Below are positions 30,708 through 39,048 of a stretch of 64,000 nucleotides of DNA, one piece after another. A model generated the notes under the pieces. That model did no database searches. It had not been told where the DNA came from and worked only from the letters and a program-made list of their open reading frames with translations. Position numbers and translations under genes: made by a program. Numbering within the stretch: the first letter of the stretch is position 1; every line of letters starts with the position of its first letter. The DNA lies in the NCBI GenBank assembly GCA_943327755.2, contig CALPYF020000015.1, positions 1-64,000 of the forward strand. Reading direction: 5' to 3'. Source of the DNA: Deinococcus hopiensis KR-140 (GTDB taxonomy: Bacteria > Deinococcota > Deinococci > Deinococcales > Deinococcaceae).

Positions 30708-33113
30708 CCTGGCCTGGAAGCACACACTTCCCTGCGCCCCGACCGGCAGCGTGGTCACGTACTGCAGTCTGCTGACGTCCAGCGAGCCCGCGTCGGCATC
30801 CGCTGTGGCGGTCAGGTTCGTACCGGCGGGGGAGGTCCTGTCCGTACCCGAGACCTGTGTCCCGGCGATCCGCACGCCCAGACCGCTGCCGTACCCGTCC
30901 GCCAGCGCAACCGTATTGAGTGGGGTCACATCGGTCAGGGTGACGTTGTCTGCGGCGTACCCGCCCGAGTTCGTGAAGTTGATGCAGTACTCCAGAATGT
31001 CGCCCGGCTGCCCGCCGCCGACCTTCTGGAAGGCCCCGGCGCGCGTCACGTTCCGCACCCACTTGTCCAGCGTGACGCGGGGCAGCGCGTACACGGTCAC
31101 GTCCTCCGCCGTGCTCGCCGCGGGGTTGGAGGTGATCTGCGCCGTGTCTGTCCCTGCCGTCCGGGACGGATCGAGGTACTGCGCGGCGGCCGCGTTCTGG
31201 TATACCCCCGGCGCGGGGCTGCTGAGTGTGACGTCGAACGTCAGGGTCACGTCCGAGCCTCCTGGCAGCGTGAACGTCGACCAGGCGGGACTGCTCTGTC
31301 CGGCGGTCGGATCGCTGCTGGGCGCGCGGGTGGCGCCACCTCTCAGGACGACCGGGCCGGTGCTGGCGTAGGTGAAGGCCGCGGGCAGAGCCGGGTCGCG
31401 CAGCGTGACGTTCCGGGCGGTGGCGCGGCCCGCGTCATTGCGCACCGTGATGGTGTACGTCGCGCCGCTGCTGGACACGAACCGGGTGGGGGTCAAGGTG
31501 CTCTTCTCGACGGTCAGGTGGGGAACGCACTGGCCCGGCAGGGGCGCCTGGGCATTCTCGTACACCAGTCGGCCCTGCCCGCCGTTACCGGCCACAGCGC
31601 CGTAGGTGTTGCTCACGCCGGTGACGGGCGTGTTGATGCCGGCCGCTCCACCGGTGACGTCGGGAGCGCTGACGGTCACGCCTGTGGCGAGAAGCACGGC
31701 GCCGCCCCCGCCCCCCCCGCCTGTCCCCTGCGTTTCATTGCCGCGCAGGGGGAACCCCGAGTTGGCGCCAGCGCCGCCGCGGACCTGCACGCTGGCGTTC
31801 ACGGCCCCGGCGCCCAGGGCCAGGGCGACCACGCCGCCGGCCCCGCCGCCTCCGGCGGCGTCCCGTCCGGCGGGCTGTCCGGCCTGGCCGTTCGCGCTGA
31901 TGGTGCCGCTCCCGGTCAGGGCCTGTGCCCGGATGAAGATCGCGCCGCCGCCCGCCCCGCCACTGTTCTGCGGGGTGGTCGCATTGTCCGAGGAGTTGTT
32001 GCTGTCTCCGGCGCCGCCCCCGCCGCCCATGATCAGGCGCGTGGCGTCCGGGGTGATCCCGGCGCCCCCCAGGCCGCCCACGTCCCGTGAGCCGTCCCCG
32101 CCGCATGAGTAGTAGGTGGTGCTGCCGGAGGTCAGCGTCCGGCAGGTGCCGCTGTTCGTGGTGGCGTACGTGCCGTAGGAGTAGCCGCCCCGACCCCCCA
32201 GGCCGACGCCGCCCCCCCCGCCCCCGCCGGCGTTGTGCTGCGTGCCGCCGCCCCCCGCATTGCCGGGGGCCCCACGCGCCACCACGAAGGCGTTCGGGTA
32301 CCCCAGGTCGCCGGTGGGGAGGCCGGCGGCCACGCCGGAGTACCCGTTCGTGACGGTCGTGCCGCGTACCAGGGCAGGTGTGCCGGCAATGCCCTCGCCC
32401 TTCATCGCCCCGCGTGAGGCGGTCGTGACGTAGGTGTTGGCGTAGTCGCTGACGCCCTGGCCGGTCAACGAGCCGCCTGTGAAGCTCCCGCCACCCCGGT
32501 ACCCGGCGGCGTCCGCGCTGATGGTCTGCCCGTTCAGGTTGAGCGTGCCCGCCGCGTCGAGGACCACGACGCCGCCCGTCTCTCCGTTCCACACGGGCGG
32601 CGTGACGGGGCTGGTCAGCGTGACGCTGGACAGTTGCGGAACCCGGAGGACCTGGAAGCTGCGCCGCGCGGACGTGCCCGCCGGCGCCGTCCGGTAGCTG
32701 TACTGCAGGGGATCACGCAGCGTGATGGCCGTGCCGCTCACGGCGGTGACCACCGCGAATTCGTAGCGCCCCGTGTTGTTCAGGGCGGTGTAGCCGCGCC
32801 CGGTGCTGCCGTCGCCGTAGGTGGTGACGCTGGTGTTCGTGAGGGGACCACCGGCCGGGTTGATGTCCGCGTCCTGCATCTGGATGAGCAGCACCTGATC
32901 CCCGGCGGCGATGGGGGTAGTACCGGCCCCGGTTCGCAGGGCGCCCACGGTGACGGTCCGGTCGCCGGCGCTGGCAGTGCCGACGCCTGGGTAGTAGGAG
33001 TTCGCCACGTACACCGGTCCGTCCCGTCCCGGCTCTGCGCAGCCCACCGCCACGGCGGGAGCCGCTGAAAGCAGCGTCAGGGCAAGCAGGGCAGACCGGC
33101 AGGGAGAGCGCAT
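30699..33113 (-). CDS. Secreted glycine-rich surface protein with DUF11-type repeats
   Basis: An 804-residue exported protein with an N-terminal signal peptide ('ALLALTLLSAAPAVAVG', about residues 7-24). The first half is rich in Gly, Ser, Thr and Asn, with runs of five to seven glycines and beta-helix-like turns ('GGGGTQHNAGGGGGGG'). The last roughly 260 residues contain two DUF11/conserved-repeat immunoglobulin-like domains ('TYTITVRNDAGRATARNVTLRDP' and 'LEYCINFTNSGGYAADNVTLTD', each shorter than a full domain). There is no anchor motif or C-terminal membrane helix. It is probably a cell-surface or matrix protein. TAGACT lies 7 nt before the ATG, so the mRNA is likely leaderless. Confidence 0.8.
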   Translation of the reverse strand: MRSPCRSALLALTLLSAAPAVAVGCAEPGRDGPVYVANSYYPGVGTASAGDRTVTVGALRTGAGTTPIAAGDQVLLIQMQDADINPAGGPLTNTSVTTYGDGSTGRGYTALNNTGRYEFAVVTAVSGTAITLRDPLQYSYRTAPAGTSARRSFQVLRVPQLSSVTLTSPVTPPVWNGETGGVVVLDAAGTLNLNGQTISADAAGYRGGGSFTGGSLTGQGVSDYANTYVTTASRGAMKGEGIAGTPALVRGTTVTNGYSGVAAGLPTGDLGYPNAFVVARGAPGNAGGGGTQHNAGGGGGGGVGLGGRGGYSYGTYATTNSGTCRTLTSGSTTYYSCGGDGSRDVGGLGGAGITPDATRLIMGGGGGAGDSNNSSDNATTPQNSGGAGGGAIFIRAQALTGSGTISANGQAGQPAGRDAAGGGGAGGVVALALGAGAVNASVQVRGGAGANSGFPLRGNETQGTGGGGGGGAVLLATGVTVSAPDVTGGAAGINTPVTGVSNTYGAVAGNGGQGRLVYENAQAPLPGQCVPHLTVEKSTLTPTRFVSSSGATYTITVRNDAGRATARNVTLRDPALPAAFTYASTGPVVLRGGATRAPSSDPTAGQSSPAWSTFTLPGGSDVTLTFDVTLSSPAPGVYQNAAAAQYLDPSRTAGTDTAQITSNPAASTAEDVTVYALPRVTLDKWVRNVTRAGAFQKVGGGQPGDILEYCINFTNSGGYAADNVTLTDVTPLNTVALADGYGSGLGVRIAGTQVSGTDRTSPAGTNLTATADADAGSLDVSRLQYVTTLPVGAQGSVCFQARIR

Positions 33114-33120
33114 CCGCAAG

Positions 33121-33126
33121 AGTCTA
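33121..33126 (-). promoter_or_regulatory. -10 box (TAGACT) of the surface-protein gene
   Basis: TANNNT hexamer on the minus strand, 7 nt before the ATG at 33113. Confidence 0.55.
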
Positions 33127-33410
33127 GAGGAATGGGGCTCCGCAGTCCCTCTGAGTATCAGCCCGTGTGCCCAGCCGGGATGAACCGGGGAACTGAATGG
33201 CTTGCTCCGGACGTGCAACTCTTTCTGGAGTGGGTCGTCAGCTCTGGGCCGCTGCACGCCTCGTGATGAGGCCAGTGTTTCCTCCCATGCGTCAATGATG
33301 GCGCTGCCATCGGTTCCGGGCGGTCACGCTGTATGCAGTCCCCCATTCCTCTTTGCCCACCATCCGTTCAGGCCCTCTTTAGACGCCGTGCGGCAGTGGG
33401 TGTGACCCGG

Positions 33411-33416
33411 TAGCCT
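33411..33416 (+). promoter_or_regulatory. -10 box (TAGCCT) of the YagU-like gene
   Basis: TANNNT hexamer, 6 nt before the ATG at 33423. Confidence 0.55.
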
Positions 33417-33422
33417 GCCCAT

Positions 33423-33956
33423 ATGAGTCGCCACGAGATCGTGAAAGGTGCCCTGATCGGCGCGGTCGCCGGGCTGGTCGGCGCGTACGTCAAGGCTCAG
33501 GTCGAGCCGCCCCTCCAGCGCCTGACGGAGCACTACTTTCCGCCCACCCCGGCCGAGAAGAAGATGACCGGCGCCGATCCTATCGGCCGGCAGGATCACA
33601 TGCCGCCCGCCGAGATGGTGCAGGCGGCAGCCGACGCGACCGGGCACGACATCAGCAAGCAGGAGAAACTCGGGGCGCAGCAGGTCATCCACTACGCCAT
33701 GGGGGCGGCGCTGGGGGCCGCGTACGGCGCGCTGGCGGCCGCCAATCCCCGCGTGTCCTGGGGGGCAGGTGTTCCGGCGGGAGCGGTCATGTACGGTCTG
33801 ACGCACGCGACCGCTGTGCCCGCCACGGGATTCCAGGCGTGGCCCTGGCAGCTGCCCCTGGCCGCCGTCCTGTGGGAGGCCGGATCGCACCTGGCGTTCG
33901 GGCTGACGACGGACCTGACCCGCCGGGGTCTGACGGCCCTGGACCCCACGGAGTGA
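33423..33956 (+). CDS. YagU-like (DUF1440) membrane protein
   Basis: A 177-residue protein with about four hydrophobic segments: 'ALIGAVAGLVGAYVKA' near the N-terminus, 'YAMGAALGAAYGALAAA' and 'PAGAVMYGLTHATAV' in the middle, and 'AAVLWEAGSHLAFGL' near the end. The pattern of a first helix, a polar loop with 'PPTPAEKKMTGADP' and then paired helices fits the DUF1440/YagU family, whose biochemical role is not established (YagU has been linked to acid tolerance in E. coli). It is transcribed alone from a leaderless start and ends at a strong terminator. Confidence 0.75.
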   Translation: MSRHEIVKGALIGAVAGLVGAYVKAQVEPPLQRLTEHYFPPTPAEKKMTGADPIGRQDHMPPAEMVQAAADATGHDISKQEKLGAQQVIHYAMGAALGAAYGALAAANPRVSWGAGVPAGAVMYGLTHATAVPATGFQAWPWQLPLAAVLWEAGSHLAFGLTTDLTRRGLTALDPTE

Positions 33957-33962
33957 AGAGCA

Positions 33963-34000
33963 AGGACGGGAGACCCGGGCATGCTGCGGCCTCCCGTCCT
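33963..34000. terminator. Terminator after the YagU-like gene
   Basis: A perfect 10-bp stem (33963-33972 with 33991-34000) followed by the T-rich GTTCTCTTGT on the plus strand. It also lies just downstream of the convergent molybdopterin oxidoreductase gene. Confidence 0.7.
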
Positions 34001-34017
34001 GTTCTCTTGTGTTCGGC

Positions 34018-36174
34018 CTAGCTGGCGGGTGCAGCCCGGGGGTCTGAACCCCTGGGGTGGGCGACCGGGTGGTCCAGGGCGGCCGTCTCCCCGACCGCCT
34101 CGACCTGAATCGGGGTGCCGTTCAGCGCAGCGTTTCCGGTCAGCTCGTCGATCAGCAGCGGATCGGTCAGGTCGTTCAGGCTGACGCCCGGGTGCTGCTC
34201 GGCCACGCCGAGGCGCGTGCCGGGCCGGTGATGCCCGAAGCCGTGCGGCAGGCTGGCCACGCCCGGCATGACGTCGTCGGTCAGTTCGACCGGGACGGTC
34301 ACGCTGCCCACCCGGGAGGTCACGCGCACGAGCTGCCCGCTGCGCAGCCCGGGCGCGTCCGCCGGGTTCAGGTACAGCGTGCAGCGGTCGGGGCCACGCA
34401 TCAGGCGGGGCGTGTTGTGCATCCAGGAGTTGTTGCTGCGCAGCTGCCTTCGCCCGATGAGGATCAGGGCCGGTGTGGGGTGATGCAGGGTGGCTTCTAG
34501 GCGGGCCACGTCCTGCCCGATGGCCTGCGGCAGCGCGTTGATCCGGCCGGAGGCGGTCAGCAGGCGGCCGGGCAGGGTGGGCTGCATGGGCCCGAGATCC
34601 AGGCCGTGCGGGTGGGCGCGCACGTCGTCGAGGCTCAGGGCGTGGGGGCCGTGGCGCAGGCCAGCCGCCAGCCGCTCGGTGGGGGTGGCGAGGCGGCGGC
34701 CCGTGAGCCGCTCGGTCAGGCCCGCGAAGATGTCGTGGTCGAAACGCTGCTCCTCGCTGATCGGGAAGACCGGGGTGTTCAGGCGGGCCGTGGCGCGCAC
34801 CGCGAAGTGATGGAAGATGACGTCGTAATGCTCGACTTCCAGGCCGGTGGCGGGCGGCAGGATCACGTGTGCGTGCCGGGTGGTCTCGTTCAGGTACGGA
34901 TCGATGCTGACCATGAAGTCCAGCCCCGGCAGGGCCTGCTCCAGCGCGGCGCCGCCGGGCGTGCTGAGCACCGGGTTGCCTGCCACGGTCACGAGCGCGC
35001 GGATCTGCTCGGGGCCCGGCGTGATGATCTCCTCGGCCAGCGCGGCGCTGGGCAGTTCCCCGTCGAATTCCGGCAGGCCGCGCACGCGCGAGTTCCAGCG
35101 GCCGTGATGGACGGCACCGGCCCGAGCGCCGGTCAGCAGGTCGAAGGCCGGGGTGGGGAAGAGGGCGCCGCCTTCCCGGTCGAGGTTGCCGGTCACGAGG
35201 TTCAGGGTGTTCAGCAGCCACTGGCACAGCCCGCCGAACGCCTGGGTGCTCAGGCCCATGCGGCCGTACGCGGCCGCGCGGGGTGCGCGGGCGAAGTCGC
35301 GGGCCAGGGTCCGGGTGGTTCCGGCGGGCACGCCAGTGGCGGCGGCCACGCGCTCGGGACTGAAGGGTGCCGCCACGCTGCTCAGGGCGTCCAGGCCGTC
35401 CGTGAAGTCGCTCAGGCGGCCCGGGCGGGCCAGCCCCTCGGCCAGGATCACGTGCAGCAGGGCCATCAGGAACAGGGCGTCGCTGCCGGGGCGGATGGGG
35501 TGGTACTCGCTGGCGTGCGCGGCGGTCTCGGTGCGGCGGGGGTCGAGCAGCACCACGCGGCCGCCACGCTCGCGGATGGCCCGCAGGCGTTCGCGCATGC
35601 CGGGCGCGGTGAGGATGCTGCCGTTACTGGCGAGCGGATTGGCGCCCAGCATCAGCAGGAAGTCGGTGCGGTCGACGTCCGGGATGGGCAGCAGCAGCGG
35701 ATGCCCGAACATCTCGGCGGCGGCGTAGTGGTGGGGCAGCTGGTCAGTGCTGGTCGCGCTGAAGCGGTTGCGGGTCCCCAGCGCTTTCAGGAACGCCCCG
35801 GCTGTCAGGAGGGTGCCGCTGTTGTGCACGCTGGGGTTGCCCTGGAAGGTGGCGACGCTGTCCGCGCCGTGTTCGGCCTGCATCTCGCGTAGGCGCCGGG
35901 CGACCAGATCCAGGGCGGCGTCCCAGGTGATGGGCTGCCACGTGTCTCCGTCGCGGCGCAGCGGGGTCTTCAGGCGGTCCGGGTCGGCGTGCAGGTCGGG
36001 CAGCGCGGCGCCTTTCGGGCAGATGTGCCCGCGGGAGAGGGGATCATGTGGATCGCCGCGGACGTCGGTGACCTGACCGCCCTGGACGGTCAGGCGCAGG
36101 CCACAGATGGCCTCGCACAGGGGGCAGGCGCGGTAGTACACGCCGTCTCGGGGTGGGGGTGGGCTGAGGGGCAT
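34018..36174 (-). CDS. Molybdopterin-dependent oxidoreductase (formate dehydrogenase/DMSO reductase superfamily)
   Basis: A 718-residue enzyme binding bis-molybdopterin guanine dinucleotide. The N-terminal 4Fe-4S motif is 'ACPLCEAICGL' with a fourth Cys in 'GHICPKG'. Cofactor-binding stretches include 'ITWDAALDLVA', 'LGANPLAS', 'VVLLDPRRTETA' and the C-terminal 'NPADAPGLRSGQLVRV'. No Tat signal is present, so it is cytosolic. At the position where formate dehydrogenases carry Cys or Sec, this protein reads 'TSTDQLPHHYAA', so the Mo ligand is unusual and formate should not be assumed. Start ATG 36174 has GGAGGA 6 nt upstream. No electron-transfer subunit is adjacent. Confidence 0.87.
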   Translation of the reverse strand: MPLSPPPPRDGVYYRACPLCEAICGLRLTVQGGQVTDVRGDPHDPLSRGHICPKGAALPDLHADPDRLKTPLRRDGDTWQPITWDAALDLVARRLREMQAEHGADSVATFQGNPSVHNSGTLLTAGAFLKALGTRNRFSATSTDQLPHHYAAAEMFGHPLLLPIPDVDRTDFLLMLGANPLASNGSILTAPGMRERLRAIRERGGRVVLLDPRRTETAAHASEYHPIRPGSDALFLMALLHVILAEGLARPGRLSDFTDGLDALSSVAAPFSPERVAAATGVPAGTTRTLARDFARAPRAAAYGRMGLSTQAFGGLCQWLLNTLNLVTGNLDREGGALFPTPAFDLLTGARAGAVHHGRWNSRVRGLPEFDGELPSAALAEEIITPGPEQIRALVTVAGNPVLSTPGGAALEQALPGLDFMVSIDPYLNETTRHAHVILPPATGLEVEHYDVIFHHFAVRATARLNTPVFPISEEQRFDHDIFAGLTERLTGRRLATPTERLAAGLRHGPHALSLDDVRAHPHGLDLGPMQPTLPGRLLTASGRINALPQAIGQDVARLEATLHHPTPALILIGRRQLRSNNSWMHNTPRLMRGPDRCTLYLNPADAPGLRSGQLVRVTSRVGSVTVPVELTDDVMPGVASLPHGFGHHRPGTRLGVAEQHPGVSLNDLTDPLLIDELTGNAALNGTPIQVEAVGETAALDHPVAHPRGSDPRAAPAS

Positions 36175-36483
36175 GTGGATTCCTCCGTGGGGAGCGGGTT
36201 GTGCGTTGCGCGCAGTATGGCATGCGGTTCCATGAGGGGCGACCCACGGGTGCCCCCATCCGCAAGAGGAACAGCCCCGGCACCATCAGGGCTTTTCTGA
36301 ACCGGGGATGAAGTCTTACCCGGCCCCGCCGTCGGCTGACAGGCAGCGTGTCGCTGGCAGAAACCTTGCCCCCTCCGACGGATCTGCCCCGGCATCTGGA
36401 TAGGGCAGAGATGAGAAAAGTCAGAAGATCTGAACGTCTGTCTATTTGTCCCCGCGGTCCATCAGATTCACGCACACTGGAGC
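36175..36483. other. Divergent intergenic region
   Basis: 309 bp between the divergent molybdopterin enzyme and the GGDEF-EAL gene. It has no credible gene and no clear -10 box for either; the part near 36410-36460 is comparatively AT-rich. Confidence 0.4.
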
Positions 36484-38985
36484 ATGACCCTTTCCCCCAC
36501 TCCTCCAGCAACAGAGGACAGCGGGCATCGGCTGGCGGCCCTGCTGCTGCGACAGTCTGACCGGGTCGTGCTCTCCTGCACCCCGTCCATGGCCGAGCTG
36601 CTGGGCGGGTCGCCCGAAGTGGGTCAGCCGCTGCCGGACAGCTGGTGTGGACCGCTGCCCACCGGGCCTGTCCCCGACCCGCTCACCGTGACCGGCCCGG
36701 CGCGTGCCCTGCACTGTCTGGTCACGCCTCTGCCCGGCACGGCCGGGCTGCTCCTGACCCCAGGCCCGCCCGGTCCGGAACGTCCGGACGACCAGCCCAG
36801 CGCGCACCTGGGGCTGCTGCGCAGCATGATTGCCACCTCGCTCGACCCTCTGCTGGTGCTGGACGCCCGCCCCGGCCCGGGTCAGATGCGCGTCGTGTAC
36901 AGCAATCCCGCCACACTGGCCCTGCTGCGCCAGCACGGACTGGAGCACCTGCCCCTGACGCCCATGTCCGAGTGGCCGATGGGCGAGGGCAACGGCGTGA
37001 CCATCCTGGCCATGCTGAACGAACTGCCCCGGCTGCCCCCGGGGGCGATCTACCGCGACACGCTGTTCCTGCCGGATGCCCAGCAGTGGCTGGAGGTGAA
37101 CATCGGGGACATCCGCGACGAGACCGGCGGCCGCACCCACTGGGCCGTCAGTCTGCGTGACGTCTCCACCCAGCGCCAGCATGAGGCGCAGCAGCGGCGC
37201 GTCACCCGCGCCCAGCAGCTCGCGCTGTCCGGCGCCGCCCTGAACGACTCGCTGAACGAACTGCTGCAGGACGTCGACCACTGGCGGATCGGCTGGACGG
37301 TGGGCGCCCTGATCGCCAGCGACCCCCCCCGCACCGTGGGCCACCTGCCCCCGGGGTTCGTGCGCGCCGTCCGGCAACTGCCGCCCGGACTGCTCAGCGC
37401 CCACTGGCGCGCGCTCGACCCGGACCGCAGCGGCGCGGCGCAGCTGCACCCGGACCTGCACCGCGCGCAGGCCACGCCCCTGCACGCCCTGCTGCGCGCC
37501 GAGAGCCGCAGCCTGATCGAACTGCCCCTGTACGGCCGCGACGGCCGCCTGCTGGGCGCCCTGCTGGCCACCCATCCCGCCCCGCACGCCTGGACGGCCG
37601 CCGTCCAGGAACGGCTGCGGGGGCTGGCGCTGGCCGCCGCGATGCTGGTCGAACAGCACCTCAGTCAGGATCACCTGCGGCGACTGGCCTACCGGGATCC
37701 CCTGACCGGCCTCCTGAACCGCGCCGCGCTGGGCGCGCAGCTGGAGGGCGCGCTGCGTGACGCCGCGAGTGCCGCGTTCGGCCTGATGGATCTCAACCGG
37801 TTCCGGTTCCTGAACGACGCGTTCGGACACCCGGTCGGGGACGACCTGCTGCGGGAACTGGCGACCCGGCTGCGGCGCGTGCAGCGCCAGCATGGGCTGA
37901 GCGCCCTGGCCCGCATGGGCGGCGACGAGTTCGGCCTGCTGGGCCGCCCGGAGCAGATTGAAGCGGTGAACCGGGATCTGCGTGAGCTCTTCGAGCAGCC
38001 GTTCGAGGTGCGCGGCAACGCCCTTCTGCTGGAAGCGGCCGTCGGCTGGAGCGTCGCGCCGGGCAGCGCCCAGGACGCCACGACGCTGCTGCAACAGGCG
38101 GACGCCGCCCTGTACGACGCCAAACGGCAGCAGCAGTTCAGCCTCGTGTTCCAGCCCGGCCCGCCCGCGCCGTTCCCGGCCGTGACCCTGGAAAGCGCGC
38201 TGCGGGAGAGTCTGCGGGACGGACATTTCCGGCTGGCCTACCAGCCGCAGGTGCACCTGCCGGGCGGCACCCTGGTGGGCGCCGAGGCCCTGCTGCGCTG
38301 GCGGCACCCCACCCTGGGCGTCGTGCCGCCCGACCAGTTCATTCCCGTGGCGGAACTCGCCGGACTGATGCCGCGCCTGGGCGAGTGGGTGCTGCGCGCC
38401 GCCTGCGCCGACGCGACCCGCTGGGCCAATCCGCACCTGAGCGTCAGCGTGAACGTCTCCAGCCGCCAGCTGGGCGACGCGAGCTTCAGTGACCGCGTGC
38501 GGCAGGCGCTGACCAGCAGTGGCCTGAATCCGGCCCGGCTGGTGCTGGAAGTCACCGAGAGCGGCCTGATCGAGAACCCGGCGCGCGCGCGCGACGTCCT
38601 GCAGGAACTCCGGGCGCTGGGCGTGCGCGTCAGCATGGACGATTTCGGGACCGGGTACGCGTCGCTGTTCAGTCTGCGCGCCCTGCCGCTCGACGAACTG
38701 AAACTCGACCGGGCGTTCGTGCGCGACCTCGGGCAGGACACCCCCGCCGCGCGGGACAGCGAGGCCATCGTGAAGGCCAGCGTCCTGATGGCCCGCGCCC
38801 TGCACATCGAGCTGCTGGCCGAGGGCGTGGAGACGGCCGCGCAGGCGCAGGCCCTGAGCGACGCCGGCTGTGACCTCGCGCAGGGTTGGCTGTACGCCCG
38901 CGCACTGGACCGCGAGGCCTTCGACGCCTTCGAGCAGGCCTGGCCCGCCCGCCTGGGGGCGCCCCGTCACCCAAGGCGTGACTGA
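36484..38985 (+). CDS. PAS/GAF-GGDEF-EAL bifunctional c-di-GMP protein
   Basis: An 833-residue soluble protein. It has an N-terminal PAS-like region (about 10-230, with 'WLEVNIGDIRDETGG' and 'AVSLRDVSTQRQ'), a GAF-like segment (about 235-395), a GGDEF domain (about 400-555, motif GGDEF intact, no RxxD I-site) and a C-terminal EAL domain (about 565-820: 'GAEALLRWRHP', 'DDFGTGYASL', 'LKLDRAFV'). Both catalytic motifs look intact, so it could make and break c-di-GMP, although many such fusions use only one activity. The start has TGGAG just upstream. It is the third c-di-GMP gene within 12 kb. Confidence 0.92.
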   Translation: MTLSPTPPATEDSGHRLAALLLRQSDRVVLSCTPSMAELLGGSPEVGQPLPDSWCGPLPTGPVPDPLTVTGPARALHCLVTPLPGTAGLLLTPGPPGPERPDDQPSAHLGLLRSMIATSLDPLLVLDARPGPGQMRVVYSNPATLALLRQHGLEHLPLTPMSEWPMGEGNGVTILAMLNELPRLPPGAIYRDTLFLPDAQQWLEVNIGDIRDETGGRTHWAVSLRDVSTQRQHEAQQRRVTRAQQLALSGAALNDSLNELLQDVDHWRIGWTVGALIASDPPRTVGHLPPGFVRAVRQLPPGLLSAHWRALDPDRSGAAQLHPDLHRAQATPLHALLRAESRSLIELPLYGRDGRLLGALLATHPAPHAWTAAVQERLRGLALAAAMLVEQHLSQDHLRRLAYRDPLTGLLNRAALGAQLEGALRDAASAAFGLMDLNRFRFLNDAFGHPVGDDLLRELATRLRRVQRQHGLSALARMGGDEFGLLGRPEQIEAVNRDLRELFEQPFEVRGNALLLEAAVGWSVAPGSAQDATTLLQQADAALYDAKRQQQFSLVFQPGPPAPFPAVTLESALRESLRDGHFRLAYQPQVHLPGGTLVGAEALLRWRHPTLGVVPPDQFIPVAELAGLMPRLGEWVLRAACADATRWANPHLSVSVNVSSRQLGDASFSDRVRQALTSSGLNPARLVLEVTESGLIENPARARDVLQELRALGVRVSMDDFGTGYASLFSLRALPLDELKLDRAFVRDLGQDTPAARDSEAIVKASVLMARALHIELLAEGVETAAQAQALSDAGCDLAQGWLYARALDREAFDAFEQAWPARLGAPRHPRRD

Positions 38986-39048
38986 CCCCACCGGCGCCGC
39001 ATAGACCCCGGGCCGGCGCCGGGCCGCAAACGTGCTAAGACTGCGGGC

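Larger units (their letters stand above)
33114..33422. other. Intergenic region between two divergent leaderless genes
   Basis: 309 bp without a credible gene on either strand. Only the two outward -10 boxes, at 33121-33126 and 33411-33416, were identified. Confidence 0.5.

Noticed and set aside
31700..32300. Repetitive G/C-rich blocks suggestive of a repeat array
   Set aside because: They encode poly-Gly runs of the surface protein; unit lengths are irregular and there are no spacers, so this is not a CRISPR or tandem array.
33158..33346. A small minus-strand frame in the 33.1-33.4 kb gap
   Set aside because: No start signal, poor codon pattern and no similarity to any family; treated as intergenic.
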